Shown: positions 17,721-25,800 of the stretch, piece by piece
How positions within the stretch are numbered: the first letter of the stretch is position 1
Layout: each line of letters opens with the position of its first letter
From: Hyphococcus flavus
Lineage (GTDB): Bacteria > Pseudomonadota > Alphaproteobacteria > Caulobacterales > Parvularculaceae
DNA: 64,000 bases
Assembly (NCBI RefSeq): GCF_028748065.1
Contig: NZ_CP118166.1
Coordinates: 263,501-327,500 of the forward strand
Reading direction: 5' to 3'
The notes under the pieces: model-generated
Database searches by the model: none
What the model was told of the DNA's origin: nothing
What the model saw: the letters and a program-made list of their open reading frames with translations, nothing else
Made by a program: the position numbers and the translations under genes

Positions 17721-18218
17721 TCAGCCACCAGGAGCTAGTCTATTTAGTCTTTTCTTAATTTCCGCCTTTGGCAACCGGCACCGCGGATGTGATGAAATAG
17801 CCGTCAGTGCGACGTGCAAGTCTTCAACTGCAATAGTGGCTTCTGCTTCGAATTGATCGATCAGCCATAGCACGCCATGGAATTCGACGCCTTCGGCGGT
17901 CGCCAAGTTGCGTAATTCACCATCTCCAGTTAGCAAAGCCCAAGTCCGGGCTTCCGCCAGAGCGAATGCAAATGTATCAGGCGCCGATAGCGTTGCCCGT
18001 TCGCGCCGAACCAGAGTAGCTCGCGAAACTTCGTCGGGGGTCAGTTCCTCAACTACGAGCCCCAGCGATTTCAGCGTTTCTCCGAACGGACCAACAAGTT
18101 CGCGTTCATATAGAAGATCGGGCACAACAAATTGATAAGGTAATTGAAATAGCGCCTCCAGGAGCGACCCACGTTCCAGATCGATAAGAACCGACGTATC
18201 CGAAACTAGGATCGCCAC
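17721..18218 (-). CDS. PIN-domain-like putative nuclease (toxin-like)
   Basis: 165 residues with a PIN-like arrangement of acidic residues: DTSVLIDLERG at the N-terminus, SAPDTFAFALAEA in the middle, and ALLTGDGELRNLA near residues 115-127. PIN proteins are metal-dependent RNases, often toxins. It is encoded 3 bases downstream of an XRE/ImmA-type gene, a pairing seen repeatedly in mobile elements and usually read as a toxin-antitoxin-like module. The C-terminal 45 residues carry a basic tail. Confidence 0.72.
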   Translation of the reverse strand: MAILVSDTSVLIDLERGSLLEALFQLPYQFVVPDLLYERELVGPFGETLKSLGLVVEELTPDEVSRATLVRRERATLSAPDTFAFALAEARTWALLTGDGELRNLATAEGVEFHGVLWLIDQFEAEATIAVEDLHVALTAISSHPRCRLPKAEIKKRLNRLAPGG

Positions 18219-18221
18219 ACG

Positions 18222-19286
18222 CTAGGCCGCCTGTTGGTCCAGACGAGCGTCTAATTCACGAACCGAAATTCCCAGCAGCTCCGCAGCGCGGGACTCGCCA
18301 ATCACTCGTTCTGCAAGAGCACGATAGCATAGCCGCTCAAAGCGCTTTGGCTCTTCAACTTCAGGATCAAGCCGTCCCGGCTCTTCATAGGGCGGCGCTC
18401 GCCATCCCCGTTGCGCAAAGATTTTGAACAACCGAGCAAACGCAGCTTGATTCAATATTCCAAGATCTTTGCACCGATAGGCGATTGCCTGGATGCTCAC
18501 GCCAAATCGTTGCTTCAACGCAACCAATTCGCCCAAGCTTATCGACGATCTTTTGGCGCCGACTTCAGAACGCAGAACATCTGCCGGAATCAGAAACGCT
18601 CCAGCAAAACGATGGGCAGCCTTTTCTTCATCCAGCCCTTGCGCTGGATCGATCACCATATGCCCAAGTTCGTGCGCGAGATTAAATCGCTTTCGCTCGG
18701 ACCACGTGCTTTTCTTAATAACTATCACTCTCGCCGCCTCACGGTCTTTCCGGCGCACTTTGGCGGCCAAGCCGTCAATGTCGTCGAGATCAAGCGAAAG
18801 TATCTTGATTCCCCGCTCTTCAAGGAGTTCAGCAAGATTCGGGATAGGGTCGTTCCCCAAGCCCCATTCCTCTCGAACGGAACGGGCGGCGTCTTCCGCA
18901 TCCCGCAACTCTTTCACTGGATAGGGGGCGCTCCATGGCTTCTCCCATTCGACGCTACGCAAATTCAGCAAATCCTCAATTGCGAGATATCGCTCCATGA
19001 AATGGATTGCCCGCGCCTCTAGCGCAGCCTCTTCGCGGGCGGACGAACCAGCTTTTTTCCGGAATTCCGCACCCTCAAGAGCGAGCTCGGAAGCGCTAAG
19101 CAAATAGTCTTCAGAAACCCCCAAAGCGCGGGCGAGCGCAATCAGTACGCCAGAACTCGGCATATCCTCATTCCGCTCGTACTTTCCAATGGCTTGGGCC
19201 GTGACCCGGCCGCCGATGCGCGCCGACAGATCCCGCAGGGACAAGCCTGCCGCCGCCCGCGCCACCTTGAGCTTTTGTCCGATCAT
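18222..19286 (-). CDS. XRE-family HTH fused to ImmA/IrrE-type metallopeptidase
   Basis: 354 residues from the ATG at 19286, preceded by GGAGATGAGG. Residues 1-70 form an XRE helix-turn-helix (LKVARAAAGLSLRDLSARIGGRVTAQAIGKYERNEDMPS). Residues 150-290 are a COG2856/IrrE-type zincin with the HExxH motif in FNLAHELGHMVIDP, then AHRFAGAFLIPAD. Such fused proteins cleave repressors or act as self-cleaving regulators. It is divergent from the CBASS operon at 19491 and cotranscribed with the PIN gene. It may be the antitoxin of the PIN protein, or a one-chain counterpart of the CapH repressor and CapP protease that switch on some CBASS operons after DNA damage. Sequence alone does not decide. Confidence 0.85.
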   Translation of the reverse strand: MIGQKLKVARAAAGLSLRDLSARIGGRVTAQAIGKYERNEDMPSSGVLIALARALGVSEDYLLSASELALEGAEFRKKAGSSAREEAALEARAIHFMERYLAIEDLLNLRSVEWEKPWSAPYPVKELRDAEDAARSVREEWGLGNDPIPNLAELLEERGIKILSLDLDDIDGLAAKVRRKDREAARVIVIKKSTWSERKRFNLAHELGHMVIDPAQGLDEEKAAHRFAGAFLIPADVLRSEVGAKRSSISLGELVALKQRFGVSIQAIAYRCKDLGILNQAAFARLFKIFAQRGWRAPPYEEPGRLDPEVEEPKRFERLCYRALAERVIGESRAAELLGISVRELDARLDQQAA

Positions 19287-19305
19287 TTCCTCATCTCCGA
19301 TCCCC

Positions 19306-19418
19306 CGGTTTACATATATGGGTATTTCTAATTTTTTGTAAACTGTACCCCTTGAATTACCTGAAATATGGCTTATTCTATCGCCATAGATCATCTGATT
19401 ACCTCAATTTGTAAACCG
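19306..19418. promoter_or_regulatory. Candidate operator/promoter region between XRE-ImmA gene and CBASS
   Basis: The divergent intergenic region is AT-rich and holds three copies of a TGTAAAC element: CGGTTTACA at 19306-19314, TGTAAAC at 19337-19343, and TGTAAACCG at 19410-19418. The outer two are perfect 9-base inverted copies. This is a plausible binding pattern for the XRE protein encoded next to it, placed to control both directions. No experiment is implied. Confidence 0.5.
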
Positions 19419-19490
19419 CGACAAATTGGCAAGAAAGGACCGTTCTTGGGTCCGCAACCGCCGAAGGACTCAAATAGGAGGGGCCGCGCC

Positions 19491-20435
19491 ATGCCGCTGA
19501 CGAACACGGAACTCAGTTTTTACGACAGCAATGTGCTGAGACTGCCTGGCGACAAGCGGAAGGAATATCATCAGCAGGTCGATCGGCTGGTCGATGAACT
19601 GAAAAAAAGCATTCGCGACAAGACCGAAATTAAGATCACTAAAGTCGTTAAGGCGGGATCTTTTGCAAAACACACGATCCTGCGCAAAACCTCGTCAGAT
19701 CCGGTCGATGTCGACGTGGTCTTTTATGTGGCGGACAAGGACGCGGACGAGGAAACGCTGCAGTCGTTAAACGACACGATCTTCGATCTCTTGGTCAAAA
19801 TATATCCGAGCAAGAAAGTCGAGGATTTCGAACTGCAGCGGAAAGCCACCACCGTAAACTTTATCGCCAGCGGCATTAGCGTCGATGTCGTGCCAGTTAT
19901 CCAGGACGATGGGGCGGACGGTTATGGCTGGCAGTATGACATTCATAGCGGATCAAAAATGGAGACCTGCGCGCCGTGCCAGATTCAGTTTGTCCGCACC
20001 CGCAAGGATCAGGACAATCATTACAGGACGCTTGTCCGCCTTGGAAAAAAATGGCGCAACCACGCTGAGTTAAAAGCGCTGAAATCGTTCGCCATAGAAC
20101 TTATCATCGCGAAATTGCTCGACGCAGAAGGCGCCGACGGTTCGATTGAGCAGCGCTTCAGGCGGTTTCTGCTTTATATCGCCCAGTCGGAACTGAAGGA
20201 AATCATCAGTTTCCCGGAGAACAGCAAGCCGCTCGGCGAATTTGACGATCCTGTCGTTATTTTGGACCCCGTTTGCAGCAGCAACAATGTCGCCTCCCGC
20301 ATTACTGAGGCCGAGCGGAAAGAAATCGTCGCAGCGGCGCAGGCCGCATGGGAGACTGCGAACTTTGCGTCCGCGGAAAACGACCACGACGTCTGGAAGG
20401 AACTATTCGGACCGCGCTTTAAGACAGAGGAATAG
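19491..20435 (+). CDS. CBASS CD-NTase (cyclic oligonucleotide synthase)
   Basis: 314 residues from the ATG at 19491, preceded by AATAGGAGGGG; an upstream in-frame start at 19368 lacks such a site. The nucleotidyltransferase core is clear: AGSFAKHT (Gly56, Ser57), DPVDVDVVFYV (Asp73 and Asp75 as metal ligands), and GISVDVVPVIQ (Asp132 as the third carboxylate). C-terminal helices fit the OAS-like fold. CD-NTases make cyclic di- or trinucleotides on phage infection. The next two genes encode HORMA and TRIP13, which in type III CBASS activate and reset this enzyme. I cannot assign the clade or product with certainty; CdnC/CdnD-like is expected from the partners. Confidence 0.92.
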   Translation: MPLTNTELSFYDSNVLRLPGDKRKEYHQQVDRLVDELKKSIRDKTEIKITKVVKAGSFAKHTILRKTSSDPVDVDVVFYVADKDADEETLQSLNDTIFDLLVKIYPSKKVEDFELQRKATTVNFIASGISVDVVPVIQDDGADGYGWQYDIHSGSKMETCAPCQIQFVRTRKDQDNHYRTLVRLGKKWRNHAELKALKSFAIELIIAKLLDAEGADGSIEQRFRRFLLYIAQSELKEIISFPENSKPLGEFDDPVVILDPVCSSNNVASRITEAERKEIVAAAQAAWETANFASAENDHDVWKELFGPRFKTEE

Positions 20436-20437
20436 GC

Positions 20438-20932
20438 ATGAGTTACGCCGTTACTGAGACCGAATCCTTTACAACTACGGATATCGCCACCGTAGTTCGA
20501 CGCTTTACGGCGGATATTGTGATGATTGCTCAGAGTTCCCGCGCCATCACGGAGGCCAAGGCGCGTGACTATGCTCATGATGTCGAACTGCTGGCCAAAG
20601 AGGGCTACCTGAAAAAAGTCGATCTTACCCTGCTCAGCGCGGACGTAGAGGTCAGGGCCTGCCAGTATGTCGTTAATACCGCAGCGAATGATTTGACGAT
20701 GGTGCGTCCCGGCGGCGTGATGTGGCCACAGGTTGCAAATGCTTATCTTCGCATCGTTATTAGCTACACTTCTGATTATGACGACGCCGCGCGTGAGCGG
20801 ATGAAAAAGAAATTCAAAGTTGGCTGGAGCCCGACCAATGCGGACACGAGCCACGTCGGCCTTTCACGTACAGGCCGGCGTGATTATGCAAGCAACGGAT
20901 GGGGCTTGCAGCGGCAGGACTATGCGGCATGA
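20438..20932 (+). CDS. cap7: CBASS bacterial HORMA-domain protein
   Basis: 164 residues starting 2 bases after the CD-NTase stop. The pattern resembles bacterial HORMA proteins: ESFTTTDIATVVRRFTADIVMIAQ, then LLAKEGYLKKVDLTLL, a mid-segment, LRIVISYTSDYDDAARERM, and a C-terminal safety-belt-like tail (VGLSRTGRRDYASNGWG). HORMA proteins bind closure peptides from infecting phage and in the closed state activate the neighbouring CD-NTase. The assignment rests on the family pattern plus its exact place between CD-NTase and TRIP13. The stop overlaps the next start (ATGA). Confidence 0.85.
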   Translation: MSYAVTETESFTTTDIATVVRRFTADIVMIAQSSRAITEAKARDYAHDVELLAKEGYLKKVDLTLLSADVEVRACQYVVNTAANDLTMVRPGGVMWPQVANAYLRIVISYTSDYDDAARERMKKKFKVGWSPTNADTSHVGLSRTGRRDYASNGWGLQRQDYAA

Positions 20933-21825
20933 CTGGCACGCGAATTTTTGACAGTCAGGTCGCGCTTCCCGATGACCGCTTCGATCGAAAAGAGAAGACG
21001 CTCCTCGGATTCGACGAACGGTACAGACGCATCAGGAATCAGCTCAGGCTCCTTTTGCAGATTGACGAGCTAAAGCAGTGGAACAAGAAGCACCATAAAG
21101 GGCGGCTCGATCTGTGCGAACTCGTTACCGAACAGTATCCGTTAGCCATCTTTCACGGCGATGTCGGAACCGGGAAAACAGCAATGGCGGAATGCGCTGC
21201 AAATCGTCTGGTCAAGGAAAGCCGGACGGAAGACTCCGTCCTGTTCAAAATGAGCAACAGGGTCAGAGGAAGCGGCAAAGTCGGCGAGATGGGGACGCTT
21301 CTTTCAGAAGCATTTGAACAGATCGCGAAGTCCGCCGGAAAGAATCGCCGCGCTATTCTTATTATTGACGAAGGCGATTCTCTGGCCGCCGCGCGTTCGC
21401 AGGAGCATAGCCACCATGAAGATAAGGTCGCCGTAAACACGCTAATTCAAGGCATTGACGAGCTGCGCAATTATGGCGGGCGCGTCGTCACCATACTGTG
21501 CACTAATCGCGTTTCAGCTCTCGATCCCGCCTTGCAGCGTCGCGCGGCCATTGTTGAAGAGTTTAAGCGCCCCGATGACACCGAACGCCGCCGCCTACTG
21601 GCCATGGATCTTGAAGGCCTCAATTTATCTGACGCAGAATTTGCGTATCTGGTTGAAAGAACCGGGGCTATCAACGGCGGTCCGGTTTGGACATATTCCG
21701 ACATCAGGACGCGCCTTTATCCGATGGCCTTGGCCCTGGCCTTTCCGGACTGCCCGCTTACGTTCGATCATTTGAAGACCGCAGTGGGGCAGATCCGGCC
21801 ATCGCCCGTTGTAGAGGATTGTTGA
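20929..21825 (+). CDS. cap6: CBASS TRIP13/Pch2-like AAA+ ATPase
   Basis: 298 residues from the ATG at 20929 that overlaps the HORMA stop. AAA+ features: Walker A GDVGTGKT at residues 77-84, a pore-loop-like segment SNRVRGSGKVGEMG near 109-122, Walker B ILIIDEGD at 143-150, sensor ILCTNRVSALDPALQRR, and a C-terminal helical lid. TRIP13 remodelers open the HORMA domain, limiting CD-NTase activity without infection. The family fits with the HORMA gene directly upstream. The stop shares a base with the next ATG (TGATG). Confidence 0.9.
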   Translation: MTGTRIFDSQVALPDDRFDRKEKTLLGFDERYRRIRNQLRLLLQIDELKQWNKKHHKGRLDLCELVTEQYPLAIFHGDVGTGKTAMAECAANRLVKESRTEDSVLFKMSNRVRGSGKVGEMGTLLSEAFEQIAKSAGKNRRAILIIDEGDSLAAARSQEHSHHEDKVAVNTLIQGIDELRNYGGRVVTILCTNRVSALDPALQRRAAIVEEFKRPDDTERRRLLAMDLEGLNLSDAEFAYLVERTGAINGGPVWTYSDIRTRLYPMALALAFPDCPLTFDHLKTAVGQIRPSPVVEDC

Positions 21826-22988
21826 TGCTACGATCTCCGCTTTTTGGAAGGCGCATCCATATCGCAGGGAGCATCGCCGGCGATCCGTCATCGGCGTCTG
21901 CTGAAGACGTAGATGACGCAAGGCGGCTTATAGCGGAGCTGGTGAAAGAGCTTACCAAGCGAGGGGCAGGATTTGTTGTTCCGGTTGACGCAGAAAAAAG
22001 GCGAGCGGCGGATAATCAGGAAATTTGTTTCGACTGGCTCGTTTGGCGAACCTTGTATGAAAGTCTGGCGTTGCGGCCCACCGGCGCGTCCAATCCGTTC
22101 GCAGTAGCCGTTCAGCATCACAAAACCGAAGACCAGATTCCGCGTGAATTTGAAGACCTCTGGGATAGCGTGCGAACGTCGGATATTGTGCAGATCGAAA
22201 ATGTCTCACACTGGAATATGAATAGCAAAAGAATGGAAGCGCAAGCGCGGTGGGGTGATATCCTTATTGCTATCGGAGGTTCTGAAGGCGTTCTCTACTT
22301 AGCAAATCTGTATCACGATGCTGGTAAGCCGGTTATCCCGCTCTCGAACCCGATCACTCCGCCTACAGAGGGTGCGCGCCGTCTATTTTCGCTCGGACTT
22401 TCCAGCGCCGACGCGTCGAAGCTGTTCCGAACCAGTGGGAATAGCGCCCATGCCTGGATGAATAGAATTAATTTCTCTAAGCGACAGCCTATTGAAGATC
22501 GCGTTTCTCTACTTTTACAATTGCTGGAAGCGCTTGAGGCGCCGCGCGCATTCGCCGTCAGGTTGCTGAACAAGAAACACCTGGATTTTGCTGCCGTTCA
22601 GGATTTTTTCGACAATGTCGTCCAGCCAGTGATTGAAGGCGAGCTTGGCTTTAAGATTGTTGTCGTTGATGGAACGCAGCCTTACGAATACGCAACTCTT
22701 GATAAGGAAATCTTTGAGAAATTGTATCGAAGCAACGTCGTTCTCGCTGACATCACCGGTGCCCGTCCGAATTGCTTTATCGAACTCGGTTATGCGCTCG
22801 GCCGATGTCTGCCCACCATGATTATGGCCAAGGAAGGCGCAGATGTGCCTTTTGACATTACAACGGTCGGAGGACATCATTGGTCCGCCAGCGGAAGCAC
22901 AGAAAAACGGCGCCGCGAATTCAAAAAACATTGGGCGGCAATTCAATCCCGCCCATCTATCGTATCAACCCAGATGCTTGTGTCATGA
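21825..22988 (+). CDS. Putative CBASS effector: SLOG-like plus NDT/TIR-like domains
   Basis: 387 residues from the ATG at 21825, coupled to the TRIP13 stop. Two Rossmann-like regions are visible. Residues 5-190 look SLOG-like: RRIHIAGS at the start, AELVKELTKRGAGFVVPVD, then GDILIAIGGSEGVLYLANLYHDAGKPVIPL with the glycine-rich nucleotide-binding turn. Residues 275-345 resemble the nucleoside 2-deoxyribosyltransferase/TIR-like group: FKIVVVDGTQPYEYATLD, then SNVVLADITGARPNCFIELGYALGRCLP, whose Glu is the expected catalytic residue. By analogy with Thoeris ThsA, the SLOG part may sense the cyclic nucleotide and the C-terminal part hydrolyse NAD or a nucleotide. There is no SAVED, NucC, phospholipase or membrane effector. 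Function is inferred. Confidence 0.72.
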   Translation: MLRSPLFGRRIHIAGSIAGDPSSASAEDVDDARRLIAELVKELTKRGAGFVVPVDAEKRRAADNQEICFDWLVWRTLYESLALRPTGASNPFAVAVQHHKTEDQIPREFEDLWDSVRTSDIVQIENVSHWNMNSKRMEAQARWGDILIAIGGSEGVLYLANLYHDAGKPVIPLSNPITPPTEGARRLFSLGLSSADASKLFRTSGNSAHAWMNRINFSKRQPIEDRVSLLLQLLEALEAPRAFAVRLLNKKHLDFAAVQDFFDNVVQPVIEGELGFKIVVVDGTQPYEYATLDKEIFEKLYRSNVVLADITGARPNCFIELGYALGRCLPTMIMAKEGADVPFDITTVGGHHWSASGSTEKRRREFKKHWAAIQSRPSIVSTQMLVS

Positions 22989-23527
22989 GCAGCGCTCGGG
23001 ACCTCTTCGTATCGGTCGATGTTGAGACGTCCGGTCCGATACCGGGGGAATTTAGCTTGCTGTCGATCGGCGCCTGCAATATCGAGGACGATCGGCAAAC
23101 CTTCGAATGCGAACTCAAACCAATTACCGATCGGGCGGACCCGAAAGCGCTTGCCATTAGCGGATTTTCTATGGAGGAGCTTGTTCGCATTGGTTCTGAG
23201 CCGGAGACCGCGATGAAAAACTTTGCATCTTGGTTGCAGGTGATCTCAGACGGGGACCGCAATCTCGTATTCGTTGGATTCAACGCCCCGTTCGACTGGT
23301 CCTTCATCAACTATTACTTTCATCGTTTTCTTGGCAAGAATCCCTTCGGATTTGCAGCGCTCGATATCAAAGCCTTGTACATGGGTACGACCGGATGCGC
23401 ATGGGCGGAAACGAAATCAAGTCTCATGACGGAAGCTCTCCGGCCACGCCGGCGCGGTGATCATAACGCACTTTCCGATGCACTTTTTCAAGCAGAGTTA
23501 TTTCGTTTAACAAAAGCTTCCACTTGA
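22985..23527 (+). CDS. DEDDh-type 3'-5' exonuclease, fifth CBASS gene (Cap18-like)
   Basis: 180 residues from the ATG at 22985 overlapping the effector stop (ATGA). Exonuclease motifs: Exo I SVDVETSG (Asp12, Glu14), Exo II VGFNAPFDWSFIN, and Exo III DHNALSDA with the catalytic His five residues before Asp. The fold is the DnaQ/RNase T type. Exonucleases of this kind are known as accessory genes of some CBASS operons, and their role is not settled; degrading the signal, the target or DNA ends are all possible. It is the last gene of the operon. Confidence 0.85.
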   Translation: MSSARDLFVSVDVETSGPIPGEFSLLSIGACNIEDDRQTFECELKPITDRADPKALAISGFSMEELVRIGSEPETAMKNFASWLQVISDGDRNLVFVGFNAPFDWSFINYYFHRFLGKNPFGFAALDIKALYMGTTGCAWAETKSSLMTEALRPRRRGDHNALSDALFQAELFRLTKAST

Positions 23528-23555
23528 TAAACCAAACTGCGAATTTTGCTTCTTG

Positions 23556-23585
23556 AAAAAAACGTCCGCCCGTATGGCAAGGGCG
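23556..23585 (-). terminator. Candidate terminator after the Shango helicase gene
   Basis: On the minus strand a 5-bp stem (CGCCC/GGGCG) with a 9-base loop is followed by GACG and seven T residues, directly after the helicase stop. The stem is short, so this is tentative. Confidence 0.4.
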
Positions 23586-23586
23586 A

Positions 23587-25800
23587 TTAAATTAGCATCT
23601 TTGCGGTTTTAGAAATATCACAGCAGGAGGGCTCATTGCGCTTCCGCCATTCGTTTCTAAGGATTTCGTCGCTGATCAGATCGTCATACTTAGCTGATCG
23701 GATATTCTCCACAAAACCAGATAGTTCTTGCGCTGTCAGGCCGTCCGCACGCGAGACTTGTTGAACAATCGCCCTGGCCTCATCCCCGGCCGTCTCGGGA
23801 AGCGTAACGCCAAGATCATGGGGTTCGCACTCCAGGCCCGCCGCTTGCAAGGCAACGGCAAATGCATTCGTGCGCGCGGTTCCACGCCATAAGAATAGAT
23901 GTGTGTCTCTGCCAACACCCAGAATTCTAACGGAGTCGAGTTCAAATTCCCGATAGGCCGCCCTGGCCTCGGCGAGCAACCGCATGCCCTCTTTATCAAG
24001 GTAGGGAGGCTCATCCACGCCACGTAACACAGTCCGCATTTCTGCAACGAACTCGTCGCTTATTGATTCTGAAAATGCAGATTCAAACTTTGGAAGGCGC
24101 GCCGATTTATGAGGCGTAACGTCGAGAACATTGCCTCTATCGTCCACCGAAACGACGCGCCATCTGCGGCCGGCGAAAAGGATAAGGCTGCCGACGCTGA
24201 TAATATTGCTTAAAGGAAGAGTCCCGAGCACTTCTCCCTTGTAGATAAGACGCCATTCCTGGTCCGTCGGAAAAACTGCATAGAAGGAGCGACCATCAAC
24301 AATCTTCTCCCCCAATTCGCCAAGCATGACAGCGCCATCGGGCGCTTGCTCAATGAGCCGAACATCCGGATGGGCCATATGGCGCAGCAAGCGCGCATAT
24401 TCCTGAGTGGAAAAAGATGACAAGGGCCCAGCGCCGCAAATCGCTCTATATAGCTTGTCGGCGCGTTCGCCGCCGCGCTCGGTTATAACCGAAAGCGTTT
24501 GGTGAAGAACGACTGTCGCCGTCGAGCTATCGACCGCGGGCGGCTCCAGCTGGTCGCGGATGAGTAAACGAACCGCAGCGACCGCCCGCACGATTTCAAG
24601 CCGCAACTGATCGATAGGATCGTCGCCTTTGCGGATAAACCTCTCACTTGCGTAAATGCGAAGGATCGATGGCGATCCCTCGCGGCGACCGCTCCGCCCC
24701 AAACGTTGTTTCAGGGAACTGATCGATCTCGGCGCACCATATTGCGCTACGCTTCTTACCGATCCCAAATCGATGCCAAGCTCCAGCGTTGATGTCGCTA
24801 CTGCGGTCGTTGGCAAGTCGCCTTTGCGAAGACGCGCCTCCAGATCTTCGCGAAGCCCTTTTGAGATGCTGCCATGGTGCGCGAAAAATTCATTCGGCAC
24901 TGCGGCGTCGTCCGATAGTTGACGTAGGCGATCGGCCAGCACCTCCACGTCAATGCGGCGTCCGCCGAAGACAAGATTGTTCTCACCGCGAAAGCGCTCG
25001 AACATATGCGCCGCAATCCGGGCAATCGCCGAGTGCTTGTCGTGATCCAAATCCAATTGTTCGGCCGAAGAAGCCGGCGGCGGTTCTTCATAGCCTCTAA
25101 TCTGCAATTGCAGCTCGCGCTTTTCAGCCGATGATTCGAGTACAAAAACATCTTCCGGACGCCGCCAATTCATCCACCGAGCGGCGGCGGATAGATCGCC
25201 TATGGTCGCTGACAGACCAATGCGGCGCGGTCTCGATTGGTTTAACTCGTTTATGCGGGTAAGCAGGCTCGACAAATGAAGTCCTCGCGGCCCCTGCAGA
25301 AACGCATGTAGTTCGTCGATGACAACAAATCGCAAGCTGCCAAAGAGCTTTCGAGCAGCGGCAGGTTTGCGTACGAAGAGGGCTTCAATCGATTCCGGGG
25401 TTATGATCGCGACGCCGCGGGGCTCCTTGATCGTCCTTTTCTTGGCCCCTTGGGGCGCGTCGCCGTGCCAGCGAACGACAGGGATCTCCAGCCGCTCGCA
25501 AAGCAAATCCAAGCGTTGAAACTGGTCGTTGATCAGCGCCTTCAAAGGACTGACGCACAAAACGGAAAGTCCGGCCGCATCTTGGTTCTTGATCGCCGTC
25601 AGGATCGGTAGAAACGCCGCTTCCGTTTTGCCCGCCGCCGTAGAGGCCGAAATCAGGACATCCCCTTTCCCATCAAGGATGGCGAGGATTGCGCGATCCT
25701 GGATATCGCGAAGCGCCTGCCACTTCTTCTCCCAGATCCATCGCTGGACTTCCGGATGCAGCCGGTCGAATGCCTTAGAGGGTGATGGAGGTGAGCTCAT
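23587..25800 (-). CDS. sngC: Lhr-like DEAD/DEAH helicase, Shango SngC-like
   Basis: 737 residues from the ATG at 25800 (MSSPPSPSKAFDRL); an ATG at 25809 is the alternative, and either start lies inside the ATPase gene. Superfamily 2 motifs: ISASTAAGKTEAAFLP (motif I), SPLKALINDQ (Ia), VVIDELHAF (DELH, motif II), IGLSATIGD (III), ATSTLELGIDLGSVRSV (V) and QRLGRSGRR (VI). The C-terminal 330 residues form an Lhr-like accessory region. With the TerB protein and ATPase it makes the three-gene set of the Shango anti-phage system, in which the helicase is the third gene. Confidence 0.85.
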   Translation of the reverse strand: MSSPPSPSKAFDRLHPEVQRWIWEKKWQALRDIQDRAILAILDGKGDVLISASTAAGKTEAAFLPILTAIKNQDAAGLSVLCVSPLKALINDQFQRLDLLCERLEIPVVRWHGDAPQGAKKRTIKEPRGVAIITPESIEALFVRKPAAARKLFGSLRFVVIDELHAFLQGPRGLHLSSLLTRINELNQSRPRRIGLSATIGDLSAAARWMNWRRPEDVFVLESSAEKRELQLQIRGYEEPPPASSAEQLDLDHDKHSAIARIAAHMFERFRGENNLVFGGRRIDVEVLADRLRQLSDDAAVPNEFFAHHGSISKGLREDLEARLRKGDLPTTAVATSTLELGIDLGSVRSVAQYGAPRSISSLKQRLGRSGRREGSPSILRIYASERFIRKGDDPIDQLRLEIVRAVAAVRLLIRDQLEPPAVDSSTATVVLHQTLSVITERGGERADKLYRAICGAGPLSSFSTQEYARLLRHMAHPDVRLIEQAPDGAVMLGELGEKIVDGRSFYAVFPTDQEWRLIYKGEVLGTLPLSNIISVGSLILFAGRRWRVVSVDDRGNVLDVTPHKSARLPKFESAFSESISDEFVAEMRTVLRGVDEPPYLDKEGMRLLAEARAAYREFELDSVRILGVGRDTHLFLWRGTARTNAFAVALQAAGLECEPHDLGVTLPETAGDEARAIVQQVSRADGLTAQELSGFVENIRSAKYDDLISDEILRNEWRKRNEPSCCDISKTAKMLI

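Noticed and set aside
20174-20854. 226-residue frame antisense to the CBASS CD-NTase and HORMA genes
   Set aside because: The sense frames carry clear motifs and coupled starts.
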